From contig JAHDVF020001054.1 of NCBI GenBank assembly GCA_022606425.2, positions 496,001 through 560,000 on the forward strand: a DNA stretch of 64,000 nucleotides, written 5' to 3'. The position numbers and the translations under genes were made by a program. Within the stretch, counting starts at the first letter, position 1, and each line of letters starts with the position of its first letter. The DNA comes from Lepidostoma basale (Eukaryota; Arthropoda; Insecta; Trichoptera; Lepidostomatidae). The notes beneath the pieces are model-generated. The model was not told where the DNA came from. It saw only the letters and a list, made by a program, of their open reading frames with translations, and searched no databases. This document shows, piece after piece, positions 21,901-30,136 of the stretch.

Positions 21901-22448
21901 CTTCCTAATGTCGAACCATCTCTAATGCGTTCCTGGTACTTTGTTGTAATATGTTTATGATATTTTACCTGTACTTAATAGATGCCTTAAACATTTTCCT
22001 GTTTGTAATGTCTATTAATTTAATAAACTGATTTGATTTGATTTGATAATTTAATCACATAATGTTATTTTTAGATGCGAATATAAGAAGTGAATGCAGT
22101 GCAAATTAAAGTGTTATGAACAAAATAATGAATGGTTCAATTAGATGCTTTGGACGCGCGGAAAGAATGAATGATAAAGAAAGTATATGTTAACGATGTA
22201 AACCTATCAAGAAATTTAAAAGAAATGAGGAAAACGTGGCACGATTAAATCAATCATATATAAAAAGTTGGCCATTTGAGGAGTCCGAGAAATTTACTAT
22301 GTCAGGATGGCGATCCATTATTTCTGCATACCCTTTAGGTGAGACGGCGAGAGGTGGTAAGGCAACTAATAATAAATCTTTTTTTTAGGTTATTCAATCT
22401 TCCTGGTCGTATTTTACGCTTATGCGAAGCTCCGGAGATAAATTCTGA
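12901..22448 (+). CDS. odorant receptor OR-A (7tm_6 family), 5 exons, 417 aa
   Basis: Insect odorant receptor: a seven-transmembrane, inverted-topology subunit that forms ligand-gated cation channels with the co-receptor Orco in sensory neuron dendrites; the ligand cannot be read from sequence. Exons: 12901-13733, 14731-14830, 16129-16233, 19004-19159, 22389-22448. All introns are GT-AG (phases 2, 0, 0, 0) and the joined frame is open to TGA. Predicted membrane segments lie near residues 54-77, 84-103, 150-171, 203-225, 287-311, 320-342 and at the C terminus (exons 4-5). Family landmarks include FYGEKIIEKS across exons 3-4, AAYECGWES, RKSLSLIIMRSQHP in exon 4 and SSWSYFTLMRSS in the last exon. 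The ATG at 12901 is the position conserved with OR-B. Length is normal for the family. It has a two-residue longer C terminus than OR-B. Introns are filled with transposon debris but no exon is interrupted. Recognition as an odorant receptor is firm; orthology is not assigned. Confidence 0.92.
13760..14103 (+). pseudogene. LINE RT C-terminal domain (Jockey/CR1-like), in OR-A intron 1
   Basis: The open frame 13807-14136 contains KNSDVHIHWTRNCDRHHLP, RTKTGQSRI, NNGLKLYNFLPQDTRSF and RNQLKIYVRQ. The HxxxTRN and LYN.LP patterns are typical of the C-terminal tail of Jockey/CR1-type reverse transcriptases. It is followed at once by the GTTA-tailed LINE copy. No polymerase motifs remain. Confidence 0.7.
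14104..14612 (+). repeat. GTTA-tailed LINE copy in OR-A intron 1
   Basis: ATGGCAGTGCACAATGGAAT opens it; a plus frame at 14290-14505 contains IKKGSLRWFGHMERM and SRGKPRHGMTK; it ends GATGGTTAGTTAGTTAG. It carries several stops and frameshifts. It lies in sense with the host gene, just before exon 2. Confidence 0.75.
14866..16110 (+). repeat. GTTA-tailed LINE copy split by another LINE (OR-A intron 2)
   Basis: The plus-strand copy runs from about 14866 to 15185 and resumes at about 15957 with AAATCAATCAAATATTAAAT, continuing through CATGACACGATGTATAAATG to about 16110. The gap of about 770 bp holds minus-strand LINE material (15190-15890). The order of blocks across the gap is continuous, so the second LINE landed within the first. 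Confidence 0.7.
15330..15890 (-). pseudogene. LINE RT C-terminal fragment nested in OR-A intron 2
   Basis: The minus frame 15886-15401 reads RRIQLGWAAFVMFSLP, TKVFNQCVLPVMTYGAETWT, VAKRAMERAMLEITLRDR, LKWRWAGHIYRR, RWGRRILECRP and RRVGRPLPAG. These are the standard RTE-like tail motifs (PVMTYGAETW, WAGHxxR, RVGRP). It is open for about 160 residues, then breaks. Related in kind to, but distinct from, the copy at 5355-5835. A 150-bp scrap of a further LINE (15190-15325, minus) lies to its left. Confidence 0.8.
16335..16450. repeat. unclassified repeat shared with OR-B introns
   Basis: TACCCTCCGCTTACCTGATG, GGCCTTTCCCCCATCCATGC and GCGGGA blocks recur at 33370-33500 and, in part and inverted, at 37680-37760. 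The copies are GC-rich relative to surroundings. I do not recognise the element. Confidence 0.5.
16478..16975 (-). pseudogene. LINE RT fragment with (GAA)n tail in OR-A intron 3
   Basis: Minus-strand frame 16885-16637 reads KSKMRIYEARVRSIITHGVE, VLRTSEMKTLRDRVRNTRIR and IIRWSRQRKRDWYGHVQRM, the same family as 6580-6955 with the same (TTC)n tail at 16479-16498. It extends slightly further 5' than the copy at 6580. Confidence 0.75.
17050..17880 (-). pseudogene. LINE RT C-terminal fragment in OR-A intron 3
   Basis: Minus-strand frame 17865-17572 reads SASFGRMRRRIFDNHDLRKD, TKVLVYKSVVLPTLLYALET, ALERYHQRCLRRILKVKWQD and SILAEVNMTSIEAAI. This YxxxVLPTLLYxxETW and HQRCLRxIL pattern is characteristic of one LINE group's post-polymerase region. 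Sequence to 17050 continues with frameshifts through a tail that in related elements carries a cysteine/histidine motif, here not intact. Confidence 0.75.
18150..18325. repeat. fold-back relic, ribozyme-like remnant
   Basis: CAAAAGCCCTTCATCGGTG and, inverted, CAAAACACTAATGAAGGG pair across an AT-rich centre. The minus strand of the left arm reads CGATGAAGGGC ... TTCGAAAT, which resembles the hammerhead-like layout but lacks an intact core. Confidence 0.4.
18400..18560. repeat. fold-back element relic
   Basis: TTTTACACGACTAGTTTCGG at the left pairs imperfectly with AACTAGTTGCTTCTTGAAAA ... GTAGTGTAAAA at the right. The left minus strand reads CCGAAACTAGTCG, the GAAAC-plus-palindrome part of the ribozyme-like layout; the CTGANGA part is not intact. 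Confidence 0.4.
18601..18954. mobile_element. Tigger/pogo-like MITE in OR-A intron 3
   Basis: Terminal inverted repeats CAGTACAGTCTCGGTTAT at the left and ATAATCGAGACTCTACTG at the right, flanked by TA on both sides (18599-18600, 18955-18956). CAGT...TCTCGRTTATCCGACC ends and TA target duplication are typical of pogo/Tigger DNA transposons. The 354-bp interior has no transposase frame, so it is a non-autonomous derivative. Confidence 0.85.
19362..19685 (-). repeat. LINE 3' region in OR-A intron 4
   Basis: After (TTC)n the sequence CCTATTCCCGTCTACTCC, GGACAAAGGCCTCCTC and CGCCACCCGGTGGATGATGT matches 55500-55910 closely. On the minus strand this is the QEYTGIG- and TDIIHRVATLKWQWVG-like part of a LINE tail. 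The forward open frames here are shadows. Confidence 0.65.
19690..20190. other. unassigned intronic sequence
   Basis: AT-rich, no feature supported. Confidence 0.35.
20195..20560 (-). repeat. LINE 3' end with (TTGAT)n tail, minus copy in OR-A intron 4
   Basis: Begins on the plus strand with AATCAAATCAAATCGAATC and contains the inverse of GAACGCGGTCTCCTCGGAG, GGCAAATACT..TGACTTTAGA and GCGTTCCTGGTA. The coding part (minus) includes VGRAISLLNAVSSEIDVF. Confidence 0.75.
20690..21075 (+). repeat. two abutting GTTA-tailed LINE fragments, opposite strands
   Basis: 20690-20992 is a plus-strand copy (KFVY.GSMLTKDG, AVHN, MKSLRRMC blocks, many stops). At 20996-21075 a minus-strand 3' end starts with AACTAACTAACTAACTATCA. 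The two meet without spacer. Confidence 0.65.
21307..21636. mobile_element. element T, copy 4: near-perfect fold-back
   Basis: Two arms of about 130 bp, each running from the TTAATTGTATCTC terminus through CTGGAAACTGAAC, GTTTACAGGACTTATGAC, GGTTAAGCGCACGC-type sequence to CATTCCCCATTCC, face each other across a centre of about 60 bp. Only a few bases differ between arms. An RNA from intron 4 of OR-A crossing this would form a very long hairpin. Confidence 0.85.
21690..22055 (+). pseudogene. LINE RT tail and 3' end, (TTGAT)n, in OR-A intron 4
   Basis: Translation gives LFVPDRYLRQ-like residues, HRLFYLPAARTNLPLVTPVG, RAISLLNAVSSEIDVF and then stops; the end is AATAAACTGATTTGATTTG. It is the best copy of the 3' segment shared with 9040, 20195, 24329, 43640 and 58490. 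Confidence 0.75.
22070..22365 (+). repeat. GTTA-tailed LINE fragment before OR-A exon 5
   Basis: Contains ATAAGAAGTGAATGCAGTG, GAAAGAATGAATG, AGGAAAACGTGGCACGA and ends GAGACGGCGAGAGG just upstream of the last exon's polypyrimidine tract. Heavily mutated. Confidence 0.65.
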
Positions 22449-22679
22449 AGAGGAAAATGCATCTCGGTACAACGCTAAAATTGATATACTCACTAGGAAT
22501 CGGCGTAAAGAAAAATTTTTAATGTAAAGAAATTGAAGCATTTTATTTCAAATTAAAATACGCAATTTTCACAACCATGCACATATTAAAATAAATAATA
22601 ACCAAAAAGTTATTAAAATATTCACATACAGTAGAAATATAACATTCATAAACAAATTCGACAAAAACTCATTGTTTTA

Positions 22680-23290
22680 TTATTACCCTGACAAAGCTCC
22701 GGCGCAAGCGAGACAGGTCGTTTAGAAAAGAAACAAGTAAAGTGGTTTAAAAACAAATTATATAAGTGTGTAGGTGATCCACATAAGTGGACTTCGACGC
22801 TGAACCAGCATATTTCATGATGAAATATAGTACACAAAACGCCTGACTCAGGACCTACTTATCAAAACTGATTGAGTAGGGGCCCAGATTCATTCAGTTT
22901 GGTCACTAGGTCACTAAAACAGGGCATCGTGTACATAGGCAAGCAAAGCATAAAAGCGGTACTTCCGACCACCCAATACGTCAGTCAGTATTGCGACTTC
23001 TAACCGACACGAGTCTACGTCGTTAAGTCTACGTACGAGAAACCTCCGATCCTCCTACCGAGCTACGCAACTGTCTACGCTGCTACACCACGTAAGTTTC
23101 GACGAGTTCTCGCTCCCGCCGACCGACGCTATTGCCAAGTGAGCCGTCAGCCCCAGCTGCTATCGACGTCCAGGCGCACGCTCTATCACGAGTACACAAT
23201 ACTGTTAACGTATGATTACTTGTGACCTGCAATAAACACTGAAACCTCCACTGCTTTTAACTCTCACCACATCCTCCAAAAGCGTTTTAA
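22680..23290 (+). other. unassigned GC-richer block with TATA and poly(A) signals
   Basis: This block is clearly less AT-rich than its surroundings (for example CCTCCGATCCTCCTACCGAG). It contains ATAAAAG near 22949 and AATAAA near 23231. Such spacing would fit a solo LTR or a retroposed promoter, but I see no TG...CA ends with a target duplication and no reading frame. A ribozyme-like remnant (CCTGACAAAGCTCC ... GCGAGACAGGTCG) lies at about 22688-22722. Confidence 0.3.
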
Positions 23291-23514
23291 TTTATGTGTT
23301 TTTTTAATAAATAAAGAGTTTTATTTTCATCAAAAAAATCTATTTTCATTTTCCTCCCAAATTCTTAATTAAATTTAAAAATATTGAATCAATACCATCA
23401 CAGCTTCTTAAATGATCAAAGATGAAATATCCATTATTTTTGTTTCTACAACTTGGATATTTTAGTATTATTTACTGTATAATAAAACATTATTATGGAA
23501 TATCCCAAATTGAT

Positions 23515-23640
23515 TGTATATTTCTTTTGAAATTGTCGCGACAGCTTTTTTGCTAACTAATGTTACAATCAACCTTATGATGTTACGAGTAACATTGGTT
23601 AACGAAACAGCTGTCGAGACAATTTCAAAAGAAATAAAAT
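23515..23640. repeat. fold-back element with ribozyme-like remnant
   Basis: TTTCTTTTGAAATTGTCGCG (23521 on) pairs with GAGACAATTTCAAAAGAAA ending near 23634. Between the arms, plus strand, CTTATGATG ... TAACGAAACAGCTGTC has the GAAAC plus self-complementary ACAGCTGT and a final C, like the core at 47279, but CTGATGA has decayed to CTTATGA. Confidence 0.55.
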
Positions 23641-24325
23641 TAATTTATTATATTCTGTAACAGTGTTTTGATTAAATAGTTAATGATTAGAGATGAAATA
23701 ATTACAATATGGACTGATCTAGAAAATAAATCTGGTTATCTAAAATTAAAAGCGTATTTCCCGTTTGTTTTTTTAATTAATTAATCACCTTCATGAGACA
23801 CAAATAACATAGTTGCTTGAAATCTGTAATAAGTACTATGATAATATGTAGTTTAGGAAATCGTACCGTATGAAATTTATTACAAAAGTGATTTGTTTTG
23901 CCTTTATATAAATTGAATTGCCTCACAGGGTGAATTAGTAATGTTATTAAATCATCATAAATCTTATGGAAAACATACATTTTACTCAATATAATGAACA
24001 CGATTAAGTAATTAAATTGTACACATTTTTAAAATAAATAATTGTTTTATTTTGTAGAATTTAATTTTAACGTTTTGTTAATTTTACACTGCTCTCTCTA
24101 TTTCAGAAAATAAAACAAACTGTATTTTATACTTTAAAGCATTTATTATACATCTCACAGTGTAAAGTCTTAGTATAAAACATATGATAAGAGTATATTT
24201 TAATGAGATCTATGTGCATGAATAAAATGTCCTTTTTTATTTGAACTAACAATCTTTTAACTTCAATAAATATTTCAAAATTCTAGTTTTTTGGACTATC
24301 AAACTTCATTTATGGTATTTTATAT
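23641..24325. other. unassigned AT-rich intergenic sequence
   Basis: No supported feature. Confidence 0.4.
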
Positions 24326-24328
24326 TCA

Positions 24329-25065
24329 AATCAAGATAAATCAGTTTATTTGCTAAAATATATTACAAACAAAATTAAAGTTTAAGGTATCTATTGAGAA
24401 CAGGTAAAATCTAATATATAATACCAGGAACGCATGAGAGATGGTTCGACCTTAAGAAGACAAGATACTCTCTAATGTCAAGAGTATTTGTCCTTAAAAG
24501 TTCTTTCAATTATATTAAAAAGGTCGATCTTCGAGGAGGTCGTGTTCGGTAGACTGATTGCTTTTCCCACCGACGCACCAGAGGTAGGTGGGTTCTGGTT
24601 ACCGGAAGTTGAAACAATTTATGCTGTCGATCTCGGAAATATCTATAAGGAACAAAAATACCAACATCCCCCAGCATGGCCGAGTTCTCAAAATATCCCC
24701 TGATTAATCTTAATAAATGGGTTCTAGATGCCTATATCTTCGAAGCTTAAGAGAGTTGGTCAACAACATCCCGTATATAAATCCCGTGAGATAGAGTCAC
24801 GGATAGCTACCATACACCCTCAAGAACCTCAGATTTTTTTTCTAAACTCTATACAACAAAACAGAATACACCGCTTCGCGAGGACTCCGAAACCACCTTC
24901 GAGTCTGCATGGAAACAATGAGTTGAATAGGACTCTGAAAACCCTTCCAGTTCGAATAATGAAGCCCAACATCCAAAGTGCAATGTCACAAAACCCCTCG
25001 ATATAACCACGTAATGTCAGCCTACTCTCATAGATGATCCCGAGATTTCTCATCGTATATACATG
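24329..25065 (-). pseudogene. LINE RT C-terminal fragment with (TTGAT)n-type tail
   Basis: Minus strand: the frame 25053-24829 reads MRNLGIIYESRLTLRGYIEG, MLGFIIRTGRVF and GVLAKRCILFCCIEF. DLGVxxDSxLxFxxHI...MLGFIxR is the classic thumb-region motif of Jockey/CR1-like reverse transcriptases. Downstream (lower coordinates) it continues with VGKAISLPNTTSSKIDLF and the tail AAATAAACTGATTTATC in inverse. Stops and frameshifts interrupt it. It is the longest copy of this family in the window. Confidence 0.8.
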
Positions 25066-25357
25066 TGCTAGTTGCTAGTTATTCATCGTGTTACTATGAT
25101 ATACAGTTATCAGTACTCTCGTAAAAGATAGCATAGAAATGCAATTGATTAATGTTACTCCAGTTTACAATATTATAATATTAATGTCTGACTGGAGGCG
25201 TAGACAGTCGATTTTCAAGTATCATTTTTTTTTATGGGATTCATTTTTCAGCTTATCACATGTCACTTCCATAAAATAAAAGTTATAGAAAACGGATTAT
25301 TTTTCGTTTTATGTTTATTTTTTAGACATATCTATAATATATTTCTGTTAATGGCTG

Positions 25358-25790
25358 AGGATACATCCACCAAACTCAAAAACAAAAAATGATTAGAAAT
25401 TTTGCATTTTCTTCAATATTCCATTAGATTAGAAAAGCTCTATTTATTTTCACAATTATTTTATGATTAGTGTTATTCTTTTTATTCAAAGAAATTTCGG
25501 CGCAATTTGGATCTTTGATTATCTTCACAAGTAAGTTAATCTTATAATCTTATTAACTCACACAAAGTAAGCTTCGCATAATGGAAATACGAGTATTATC
25601 ACATAAACAAAATCATTAAAATGAAAAATGTGTTTGCTTATGAAACATTTTGCGGTAAGATTTAACAAATTTAATTAACTGGTTTCTGAACAAAATTACG
25701 AATTTTTTACATGTGTTGTCTTTGAGAATTGATACCTTCATTTTAAAAAGGATGTTATCATCTGTATTTAATCAAAGAGTGCTTTTGGGT
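25358..25790. repeat. upstream duplicated segment, second copy (distal part)
   Basis: GAGGATACATCCACCAAAC and CAATTTGGATCTTTGAT parallel 8866-8945. The rest has no assigned feature. Confidence 0.45.
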
Positions 25791-25797
25791 ACATTTT

Positions 25798-26062
25798 GAT
25801 GACCTTCGTGGCAGAGTGGTAAGAGCTCTGATTTCCATGCCCAAGGTCCTAGGTTCGATTCCCGGTGATGGCAGTGTGATTGTCACACTGTCTTTGATCT
25901 GGTGTAGATTTCACGTGACAATAAAATGGCGATAGATTGGCTACCTATCATATGTCACGAGAATCAATATAATAGCTAAAAAATAAAAATTGTATACAGT
26001 TATTGGGTCCAAACGACCTGTTGTGTACATAAAAATAATAATAAATTAATAATAATAATAAT
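25798..26062 (+). mobile_element. tRNA-derived SINE, well-preserved copy
   Basis: An RNA polymerase III-type head: TGGCAGAGTGGTAAGAGC (A-box region) and GGTTCGATTCCC (B box, about 25852-25863). The body is CAGTGTGATTGTCACACTGT, TGGTGTAGATTTCACGTGAC, AATAAAATGGCGAT, TGGCTACCTATCATATG and GTTATTGGGTCCAAACGACC, ending in (AAT)n. The tRNA-like head lacks a pairing acceptor stem, so this is a retroposon, not a tRNA gene. Confidence 0.85.
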
Positions 26063-26169
26063 AATTTTAATGTGTTTGTAAGTATGCCTGTCTTGTGGTT
26101 CCATGGACTATCTGACTAGCCCGACATTCGTCTTACATCTGAGGAAACCGTTGAAAACCTCAGCTGGTA

Positions 26170-26400
26170 TGTAATAAAGCGTTGGTTCGGACATATTGAA
26201 CGCATGGATGAAGAGTGAATGGTTAAGAAAGTATACTTTACGATGTGAATGGAGTACGGGTGTCGAGGAAGACCTAAAAAAATGACATGACCAAATAATC
26301 CAAATTTAAAGATCGGACGTATTAGAAATCGAATGAATCATCGTGCGTGTAATATGACTCGTTGTATAGCTGTGAAGGAACCCATCTTTGCCTAGGTGGA
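26170..26400 (+). repeat. GTTA-tailed LINE fragment
   Basis: AAGCGTTGGTTCGGACATAT, TGTGAATGGA.TACGG.TGTCGAGGAAGACC and ATGACTCGTTGTATAGCTGT correspond to the GHMER, RGRPRK and CMNVEEA blocks, with stops. Confidence 0.6.
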
Positions 26401-26489
26401 TAAATTTCTATATGCAGTGATGACATTTAAAATTCAGTAGGTATAAGAATTCTTTCTGAAGCCACATAAATCATACATTACATAAAAAC

Positions 26490-26770
26490 TTTATAACGTG
26501 GTACTTTTGTATAAGAGACTACATTAAATAATTGAACGGTTAAAAAGCTTTGTATTCTATTGTAACAAAATAATAGCTTGCTAAGGAATGACACTAACAT
26601 AACATTCACCATATTATCAGGAAAAATGCGGAGATTTTCCTCTTTATTAAAGAGCAGATTCATTCGTATAGAAATCATAATCTTTGTGAATGTATTAAAA
26701 CAGACGTATTCATTACATTATGAATTAATCTCTATACTTAAATGCAGTGCAGGTTCGTGATAACGCGACT
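26490..26770 (+). repeat. segmental duplication upstream of OR-B (copy 2)
   Basis: Partner of 9900-10195: CCTCTTTATTAAAGAGCAGA, TTCATTCGTATAGAAATCAT, AATCTCTATACTTAAATGCA and GTTCGTGATAACGCGACTTA in the same order. Confidence 0.75.
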
Positions 26771-26791
26771 TAAATATATTATATTCAAATT

Positions 26792-27190
26792 TTTAATTGT
26801 ATCTCAATAGAGACGAAGAAACAAACTGGAAACTGAATATGGATGATCAAGGTGTTTACAGGACTTATGACCTGTCATTGGTTGGGTTAAGCGCACGCTT
26901 TATGTAATTACAACATTCCCCATTCCACCATTGTTATTATGATCATGTATGATACATTTTTTGGAAGTTGTATATATACTCCAAATCCATACATATCTTC
27001 ACGTGGCAGTTCCAGTTAGCCATCTATGTAGATTTGATTGTACTAATTAATTTTTTTAAGATTAATCTATACAATCCATCCACTAACGCCATCTATGAAG
27101 AATGATTGTTTAGCATTTAGCAAACTACTTTATTAACACAATGCGAAGAGGCTACCGCCTCCTAGCGCAAATCCAGGATTCGTATACAGA
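26792..27190 (+). mobile_element. element T, copy 5 (long form)
   Basis: Starts TTTTAATTGTATCTC and runs to GCTACCGCCTCCTAGCG. It is nearly identical, in inverse, to the copy at 51621-51990, including the private variant GAAGAAACAAACTGG at the left end. That shows recent common origin of two copies now about 25 kb apart in opposite orientation. Confidence 0.8.
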
Positions 27191-27269
27191 TATAAGTATA
27201 CATTTCACAAATATATTATATTCATTTCGATTCTCTATTCGACTCGGATTATGTTATTAACCTTACCAC

Positions 27270-27655
27270 TCTGAAGATGTAAGTCTCAACGCCTACGGTA
27301 GGTTGGCCATGTGGAAAGAATGCCAGAGGGTAGAACACCACAAATTATATCCAGATGGGTGCACAGCGAAGAGACCAAGAAGCAGACCGAGGAAAAGATG
27401 AGCGAATTGTGTGGAAGATAATTTGGAGAAAATGGAAGGAGCTGGGGAATGGAGAAAGACAGAAGTCAGTGGAGGACCGTTGTGAAGGAGGCCAAGTCCC
27501 ATATCGGGATGTAACGCCGAGAAATGATGACTCTGAAGATGGAGATTCCAACGATGTCCGAAACGTCGGTCAAGAAAGACGAGTTAATCGGATTTTCCCA
27601 AGATCCCAAAACATATGTTGAAGTCTCTTTCACCAAGTATGTATTCATAATCGAT
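27270..27655 (+). pseudogene. LINE-like 3' end with hammerhead-like motif
   Basis: CCTACGGTAGGTTGGCCATGT encodes the LRWxGHVERM-like motif; further on MGAQRRDQEADRGKDERIV in one frame is a shadow of KKQTEEK... in another, as expected for a decayed RT tail. The non-coding 3' portion carries the ribozyme-like motif at 27529-27571. The family was recognised from tail motifs only. Confidence 0.55.
27529..27571 (+). ncRNA. hammerhead-ribozyme-like motif in a LINE-like 3' region
   Basis: GACT (27529-27532) and GGTC (27568-27571) form stem I (one G-U). CTGAAGA is 27533-27539, one extra T at 27540, stem II GGAGAT/ATGTCC with one mismatch around TCCAACG, GAAAC at 27560-27564, ACGT as stem III, C at 27567 as the cleavage base. 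All core bases match the family except the single insertion before stem II. Confidence 0.6.
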
Positions 27656-27704
27656 TAACGATACAGGCAATGATGGAACATTGTTATTGTTTTTTCTAAA
27701 TTAT

Positions 27705-28285
27705 TAGTGCATGGTACGATGTATGAATGTGGAGGAAGACCGAAAGGTATTTGTTTATTTATTTATTTTGACATAAACGCCGCAAGGGCTTTTACAAAAA
27801 TGACATGTTTAGTTACAAAGGTAATATAAAAATTTGGGCAAATAGACAGACAACTAACATATAACGGCAAAACACAAAAACGAGAATAAGGATAACATAA
27901 GAGAAATTAGAAATTACATGAGATAGAAAAGAACATAACATAATATAAATTAGAATTTACATGCAAAGGATTGAAAAGAACATAACATGATAGAAATTAG
28001 AAATTACGAAAAAAGAACAACAGTAAAGAAACAAAGTGATGGTAATTTACCAGTCCAATATGTGACCTGATGATGTACATGTGGGGCGAGCGAATAGGAG
28101 ACGAATACTAATATAAATAAAGTTTAAAATCTATGTGAATTCAAAAAGAGCATGAAGTTGCTTTTTAAAAATATTTTGGAATCGCCATAATGCCAGGACA
28201 GAGCATTATGGCGATCCATCCTCTCTGCTTAACCCTCCGGGGAAATGGCGTGATGGTTAGTTAGTTAGTTAGTTTATATTAAATT
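27705..28285 (+). repeat. GTTA-tailed LINE 3' end split by another insertion
   Basis: 27705-27753 (GGTACGATGTATGAATGTGG) and 28190-28285 (CAGGACAGAGCATTATGGCG ... GATGGTTAGTTAGTTAGTTAG) are two halves of one LINE 3' end. Confidence 0.65.
27754..28189 (-). repeat. inserted LINE-like 3' tail (minus)
   Basis: Begins TTTGTTTATTTATTTATT followed by CGCCGCAAGGGC, then A-rich sequence with imperfect repeats of AGAAATTAGAAATTACATG and GAAAAGAACATAACAT. It lies inside the split LINE 3' end and so is younger than it. The orientation is inferred from the T-rich left end (an inverse poly-A-type tail). Confidence 0.5.
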
Positions 28286-28985
28286 TGCCGTGAACTTTCT
28301 ATCTTTCTATCTATAGGTCTAACTGACGTGTGATCTATCCGTATGGAGGGACTTTATTCAGATTTATTTTTTGCTGATTTGAAATTTTTATGAATATTTT
28401 AATGACTTTTTGAAAACATTGAATTTAAAAACACTTTTCAAAAACATTCGACATAGACGACCTTCCTTTGTATAGATTTTTTACAATACGAAACTAAATA
28501 AAATAAGTAAAAAGGGGAAAAATTAAGTCAAAGGGTTGGGTTTAATTGGTATTTAGTTAGAATTATGGGAAAAGGGAAACAAATTAAATATTGGACTTTT
28601 AAGTTAAGTTTATTTCTGATTTAAATAATTTATTTTTACATTGTATTATCACAACACTTTTTTGGACTTTTTACAAATATTTTTCGATACACAAATTTCC
28701 CTTGTTCAGTGTATGAATTTTAAAAGTTGAATGATAAGATATTATAATACTTATATACTAAATGAATAATGAAAAGGTGGAGGGGGTAAAAAGATAATTT
28801 TAGTCATGTTTGTAAAAAGTGCATAAAAGTGTTGTGATAATACAATATAACCAAACAGTTATTCAAATGTGAATCCACAACACAAAGTAATGGCGAATAT
28901 AGAAAATAATAAGTTTATTTCGTTTATAATGAATACTTTATTTTTAATTGCTTTTTAAATTTCTAAAACTTCAAGTGTTAGTTAA
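28286..28985. other. unassigned AT-rich intergenic sequence
   Basis: CTATCTTTCTATCTATAGG is a small tetranucleotide repeat at about 28297. Sequence around 28630-28860 has a loose inverted repeat (TGTATTATCACAACACTTTT and AAAAGTGTTGTGATAATACA) that brackets about 215 bp, another fold-back-type relic. Confidence 0.45.
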
Positions 28986-28990
28986 CCCTT

Positions 28991-29240
28991 CGACGACCTT
29001 CGTGGCAGAGTGGTAAGAGCTCTGACTTCCATACCGAAGGTTCCAGGTTCGATTTCCGGCGATGGCAGTGTGATTGTCACACTGTCTTTGGTCTGGTGTA
29101 GAATTCTCGTGACAAAAAAATCACGATATTTTAGCTACCTATCACATGTCTAATAGAATCAATATATCAGCTTTAAAACAAATTGTATACAGTAATTGGG
29201 TTTAAGCGACCTGTTGTATACATAAAAAAAATAATAATAC
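28991..29240 (+). mobile_element. tRNA-derived SINE
   Basis: CGACGACCTTCGTGGCAGAG head, B box GGTTCGATTTCC, body CAGTGTGATTGTCACACTGT through AGTAATTGGGTTTAAGCGAC, ending in A-rich sequence. Slightly more diverged than the copy at 25798. Confidence 0.85.
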
Positions 29241-29569
29241 ATTTAGCATTTGATACTTTCCACGTTTCTATAGACACAGGCTAGTATTACCCACAAAATG
29301 TTATGTAATTAAAATGAACATACGAGTATGTGTCTATAGAATAAAAATAATAAGATTTCATATGAAGTACGTGAACTCTCCCTTCCTTGTGATGGGTATC
29401 TTCTACACGTTGCTTCTAAAAACCATCAATATCTCTATAAATATAATAAATACAAGGTTAATATTTTAGGTATTCCTCCATAATATATTTACCCATTGAT
29501 TTAAAAAATAATATTAATAATAATCAGAATTTATCGGGTACATCGGAGGTATTTTGTGAAAATCGAAAA

Positions 29570-29770
29570 CAATGTCGCGTATAAACAGCGCTTATAGTGC
29601 GTCACACTATATTCGCATCTCACTCTTGCATATGTTCTAGCTCAACGTTCTCACTCTGGCCTTCCCGCCGTGGCGGCAGTCGCTTTCGGGCTTGCGACCA
29701 GAGTGGATCTATGCCCCTTCCGTGAGCGTTGCCAGATGGTTTTTTAATGTTTTCAGCAATTAAATCTCAA
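29570..29770. other. unassigned GC-rich block upstream of OR-B
   Basis: GCGTATAAACAGCGCTTATA, GGCCTTCCCGCCGTGGCGG and CTTGCGACCAGAGTGGATC stand out from AT-rich surroundings and have no counterpart before OR-A. No reading frame or repeat partner is visible. Confidence 0.35.
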
Positions 29771-30030
29771 TTATTATAATTTTTGACTTCAATTATAATT
29801 ATATAAGGGGATTAGCTATGAATGTTCCTATTTTTCCGATTTTAAATCGCTAATTTTTTAACGCGTACTGACTACCCTACACCGGAACGCACTTTTTATT
29901 TTAGCACCGTAAGGAAAAGGTTAATGCAGCTCGTGCAATTCTGCATTTTATTTCAATGTCCGGTTCAAGCGTTTTAGTGATTTAGTTATCTTGAGTGATT
30001 TTAAAGTTGTGCGGGACCCCAAGAAAATAT

Positions 30031-30136
30031 TACGCCGCTAATGAAAAAATATATATTCCTTTCATATAAAATCTCTGCTCGATTTACAATCATCACTTGT
30101 GGGCGTTGTTTTCCACGGAAGCTCGTGCGTTTAGCG
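30031..30136 (+). promoter_or_regulatory. putative OR-B core promoter and 5' UTR
   Basis: TATAAAA at 30065-30071, about 72 bp before the start codon, within the block conserved with OR-A. The similarity begins at TACGCCGCTA and stops upstream of it, so only about 105 bp of the proximal promoter is shared between the paralogues. Confidence 0.55.

Noticed and set aside
25798..25880. tRNA gene
   Set aside because: A- and B-box-like sequences are present, but there is no pairing acceptor or anticodon stem and the same head is followed by the same 150-bp body at several loci, so it is a SINE.
30041..30136. Upstream in-frame ATG giving OR-B a 32-residue N-terminal extension
   Set aside because: It lies before the TATAAAA at 30065 and the equivalent region of OR-A has no such frame; the shared start at 30137 fits family length.
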